The notes below the pieces were generated by a model. It ran no database searches and was not told the DNA's origin. It was given only the letters and a program-made list of their open reading frames with translations. The position numbers were made by a program, and so were the translations under genes. A stretch of DNA of 32,730 bases, from positions 1 through 32,730 of the forward strand of contig MIBH01000074.1 of NCBI GenBank assembly GCA_001829455.1, written 5' to 3'. Below are positions 31,751 through 32,730 of this stretch, one piece after another (within the stretch, counting starts at the first letter, position 1; each line of letters begins with the position of its first letter). Origin of the DNA: Spirochaetes bacterium RBG_13_51_14. Its GTDB lineage: Bacteria > Spirochaetota > UBA4802 > UBA5550.

Positions 31751-32730
31751 TCATATCCGGGTGTGGCTCATGCGCGCGATCACCTCATCCTGCAGCTCCT
31801 TGCCCACGGAAACGAAATACGCGTTGTAGCCGGTGATCCGCACCAGGAGGTGGCGGTAGTCCTGGGGATGCTTCTGGGCGTCGCGGAGCACGTCCGGGTC
31901 GAGGATGTTTATCTGCAGAGCCGTACCGCCGTTTTCCGCGTATCCCCTGAGGAAAGACTTGAATTTTTCCCTGTGCTCGGGGTCTTTGACGATTGAAGGG
32001 TTGAACGTAATCGTATGGGACGCGCCGTTGGGAAGAAGGTTGACGTACTTCCCCCAGTCGCCGGCGCCGGGCGACTTGCCGCCCAGGGCAGTGCCCACGG
32101 AATTGGCGTTGGCGGTGGGTCCGTTGATGTCAGCGCCGTTGCTGGGACAGATGGCATTGGAGAGAAATTTACCCTTCGGCCTGCCGTCCGGACTCGCTGC
32201 CATGATGAAGCCGTCGCCTGCCCAGTAGTTCCATGAGAGCATGCCGGGCCGGAACCGTCGGTTCGTTGATTTCGTAGTCTGTTTCCAGGTCTCGTCGGTC
32301 CAGAGCTTCATCACTGACAGGGCCATCGCGTCCGCATCGTCGGCGTTGCGCCCGTACTTGGGCGCGCGGTTCTTTGCCAGCGCCTGGAGAACTTCGTGTC
32401 CCTCCCAGTTATCTTTCAGCGCCTGAATGAGTTCCGCCATGGTGCACTTCTTCTCATCGAAGACAAGGTACTTGACCGCCAGCAGGGAGTCCACGGTCGT
32501 CGCGAAGGTCACGGCCTCCAGGGTGGTGAGGCTGATCTCGGCGCCCCCCTGGGTTATATCGAGACCCGTTTCAGCGCAGCCCTTCACCATGCAGGAGAGG
32601 TATGGAGTACGGAAGAATTTCGCCCGCGCAGACTCGGACGTCTCGTACACCGCGGCGCATTTTTCTATGATGTACTCCGTCTGCTTCCGGTAGGCGTTCC
32701 AGAACCGGTTCCAGGATGTGAATTTCGCTG
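31751..32730 (-). CDS. glycyl-radical enzyme of the pyruvate-formate-lyase/benzylsuccinate-synthase superfamily, N-terminal part off the window
   Basis: The 326 visible codons are the C-terminal part; the rest lies beyond 32730. KGCAETGLDITQGGAEI and DSLLAVKYLVFDEKK belong to the barrel. ASPDGRPKGKFLSNAICPSN and GADINGPTANANSV are the C-terminal barrel motifs. NGASHTITFNPSIV leads to the glycyl-radical loop RITGYNAYFVSVGKELQDEV, with the radical glycine 26 residues from the end. The catalytic cysteine normally lies about 330 residues before the glycine and so falls outside the window. The neighbouring activase with two extra clusters argues against pyruvate formate-lyase itself. The substrate could be a diol, choline, hydroxyproline or an arylacetate, or a fumarate-addition partner, and is not determinable here. 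Confidence 0.92.
   Translation of the reverse strand, partial: AKFTSWNRFWNAYRKQTEYIIEKCAAVYETSESARAKFFRTPYLSCMVKGCAETGLDITQGGAEISLTTLEAVTFATTVDSLLAVKYLVFDEKKCTMAELIQALKDNWEGHEVLQALAKNRAPKYGRNADDADAMALSVMKLWTDETWKQTTKSTNRRFRPGMLSWNYWAGDGFIMAASPDGRPKGKFLSNAICPSNGADINGPTANANSVGTALGGKSPGAGDWGKYVNLLPNGASHTITFNPSIVKDPEHREKFKSFLRGYAENGGTALQINILDPDVLRDAQKHPQDYRHLLVRITGYNAYFVSVGKELQDEVIARMSHTRI

Noticed and set aside
32573-32584. Cysteine in KGCAETG as the catalytic cysteine of the glycyl-radical enzyme
   Set aside because: It lies only about 250 residues before the radical glycine; about 330 is usual. The surrounding DITQGGAEI and DSLLAVKYLVFDE match the block that follows the catalytic loop, so the real site is outside the window.
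1-32730. CRISPR arrays, toxin-antitoxin or phage-defence systems
   Set aside because: I saw no regularly spaced direct repeats, no Cas-like motif and no recognisable defence or toxin pair.

Overview
The window reads as a chromosome segment of an anaerobic, Gram-negative bacterium. Two oxygen-sensitive glycyl-radical systems (class III ribonucleotide reductase, and a pyruvate-formate-lyase-type enzyme with its activase) point to anaerobic life. Predicted lipoproteins, a beta-barrel-like protein and an AsmA-like protein point to an outer membrane. The loose lipoprotein signals and the short 9-residue tmRNA tag would fit a spirochaete-like lineage (Leptospira-type tags, from memory, are also 9 residues). 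That placement is a low-confidence inference. The sequence is GC-moderate with distinctly AT-rich intergenic gaps, and genes lie on both strands in short operons.

Layout. 1-2.6 kb: the N-terminal part of an RluA-type pseudouridine synthase, a small membrane protein, a beta-propeller-like protein, and a decayed polysaccharide flippase remnant. 2.6-6.1 kb: a minus-strand operon with a delta3,delta2-enoyl-CoA isomerase-like crotonase, a TetR repressor and a FadH-type 2,4-dienoyl-CoA reductase. These are the two auxiliary activities needed to oxidise unsaturated fatty acids. A perfect 21-bp palindrome sits inside the operon's promoter. 6.4-7.9 kb: a large helical protein of unknown function. 7.9-10.9 kb: nrdD, a separate 54-residue glycyl-radical polypeptide, and nrdG, so the class III reductase appears to be split. 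11-11.6 kb: a decayed gene fragment and a cluster of GC-rich hairpins. 11.6-12.4 kb: glutaredoxin overlapping a ferredoxin:thioredoxin-reductase/rubredoxin fusion. 12.6-17.6 kb: a secreted protein, clpB and a thiolase. 17.6-21.5 kb: repeats, a beta-barrel-like protein, an AsmA-like protein and an unknown protein. 21.5-23.2 kb: a tightly overlapping minus-strand trio (exported protein, alpha/beta hydrolase, membrane protein). 23.46-23.81 kb: tmRNA (ssrA) with its own promoter. 23.8-27 kb: a lipoprotein, an unknown protein, a flagellin-like helical protein and a broken VOC-family gene. 27.4-28.8 kb: a small lipoprotein and an HtrA-type protease. 28.8-32.7 kb: a minus-strand set with a glycyl-radical enzyme (running off the window), its activase, an FMN split-barrel protein, an exported protein and a small zincin.

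Functional themes are unsaturated fatty-acid beta-oxidation, anaerobic radical chemistry, iron-sulfur/thiol redox transfer and proteostasis (ClpB, HtrA, tmRNA). I see no CRISPR array, no intact transposase or integrase, and no defence island. The most notable items are the split NrdD, the FTR-rubredoxin fusion coupled to glutaredoxin, the operator placed exactly in a promoter spacer, and a dispersed 39-bp repeat found at two loci.
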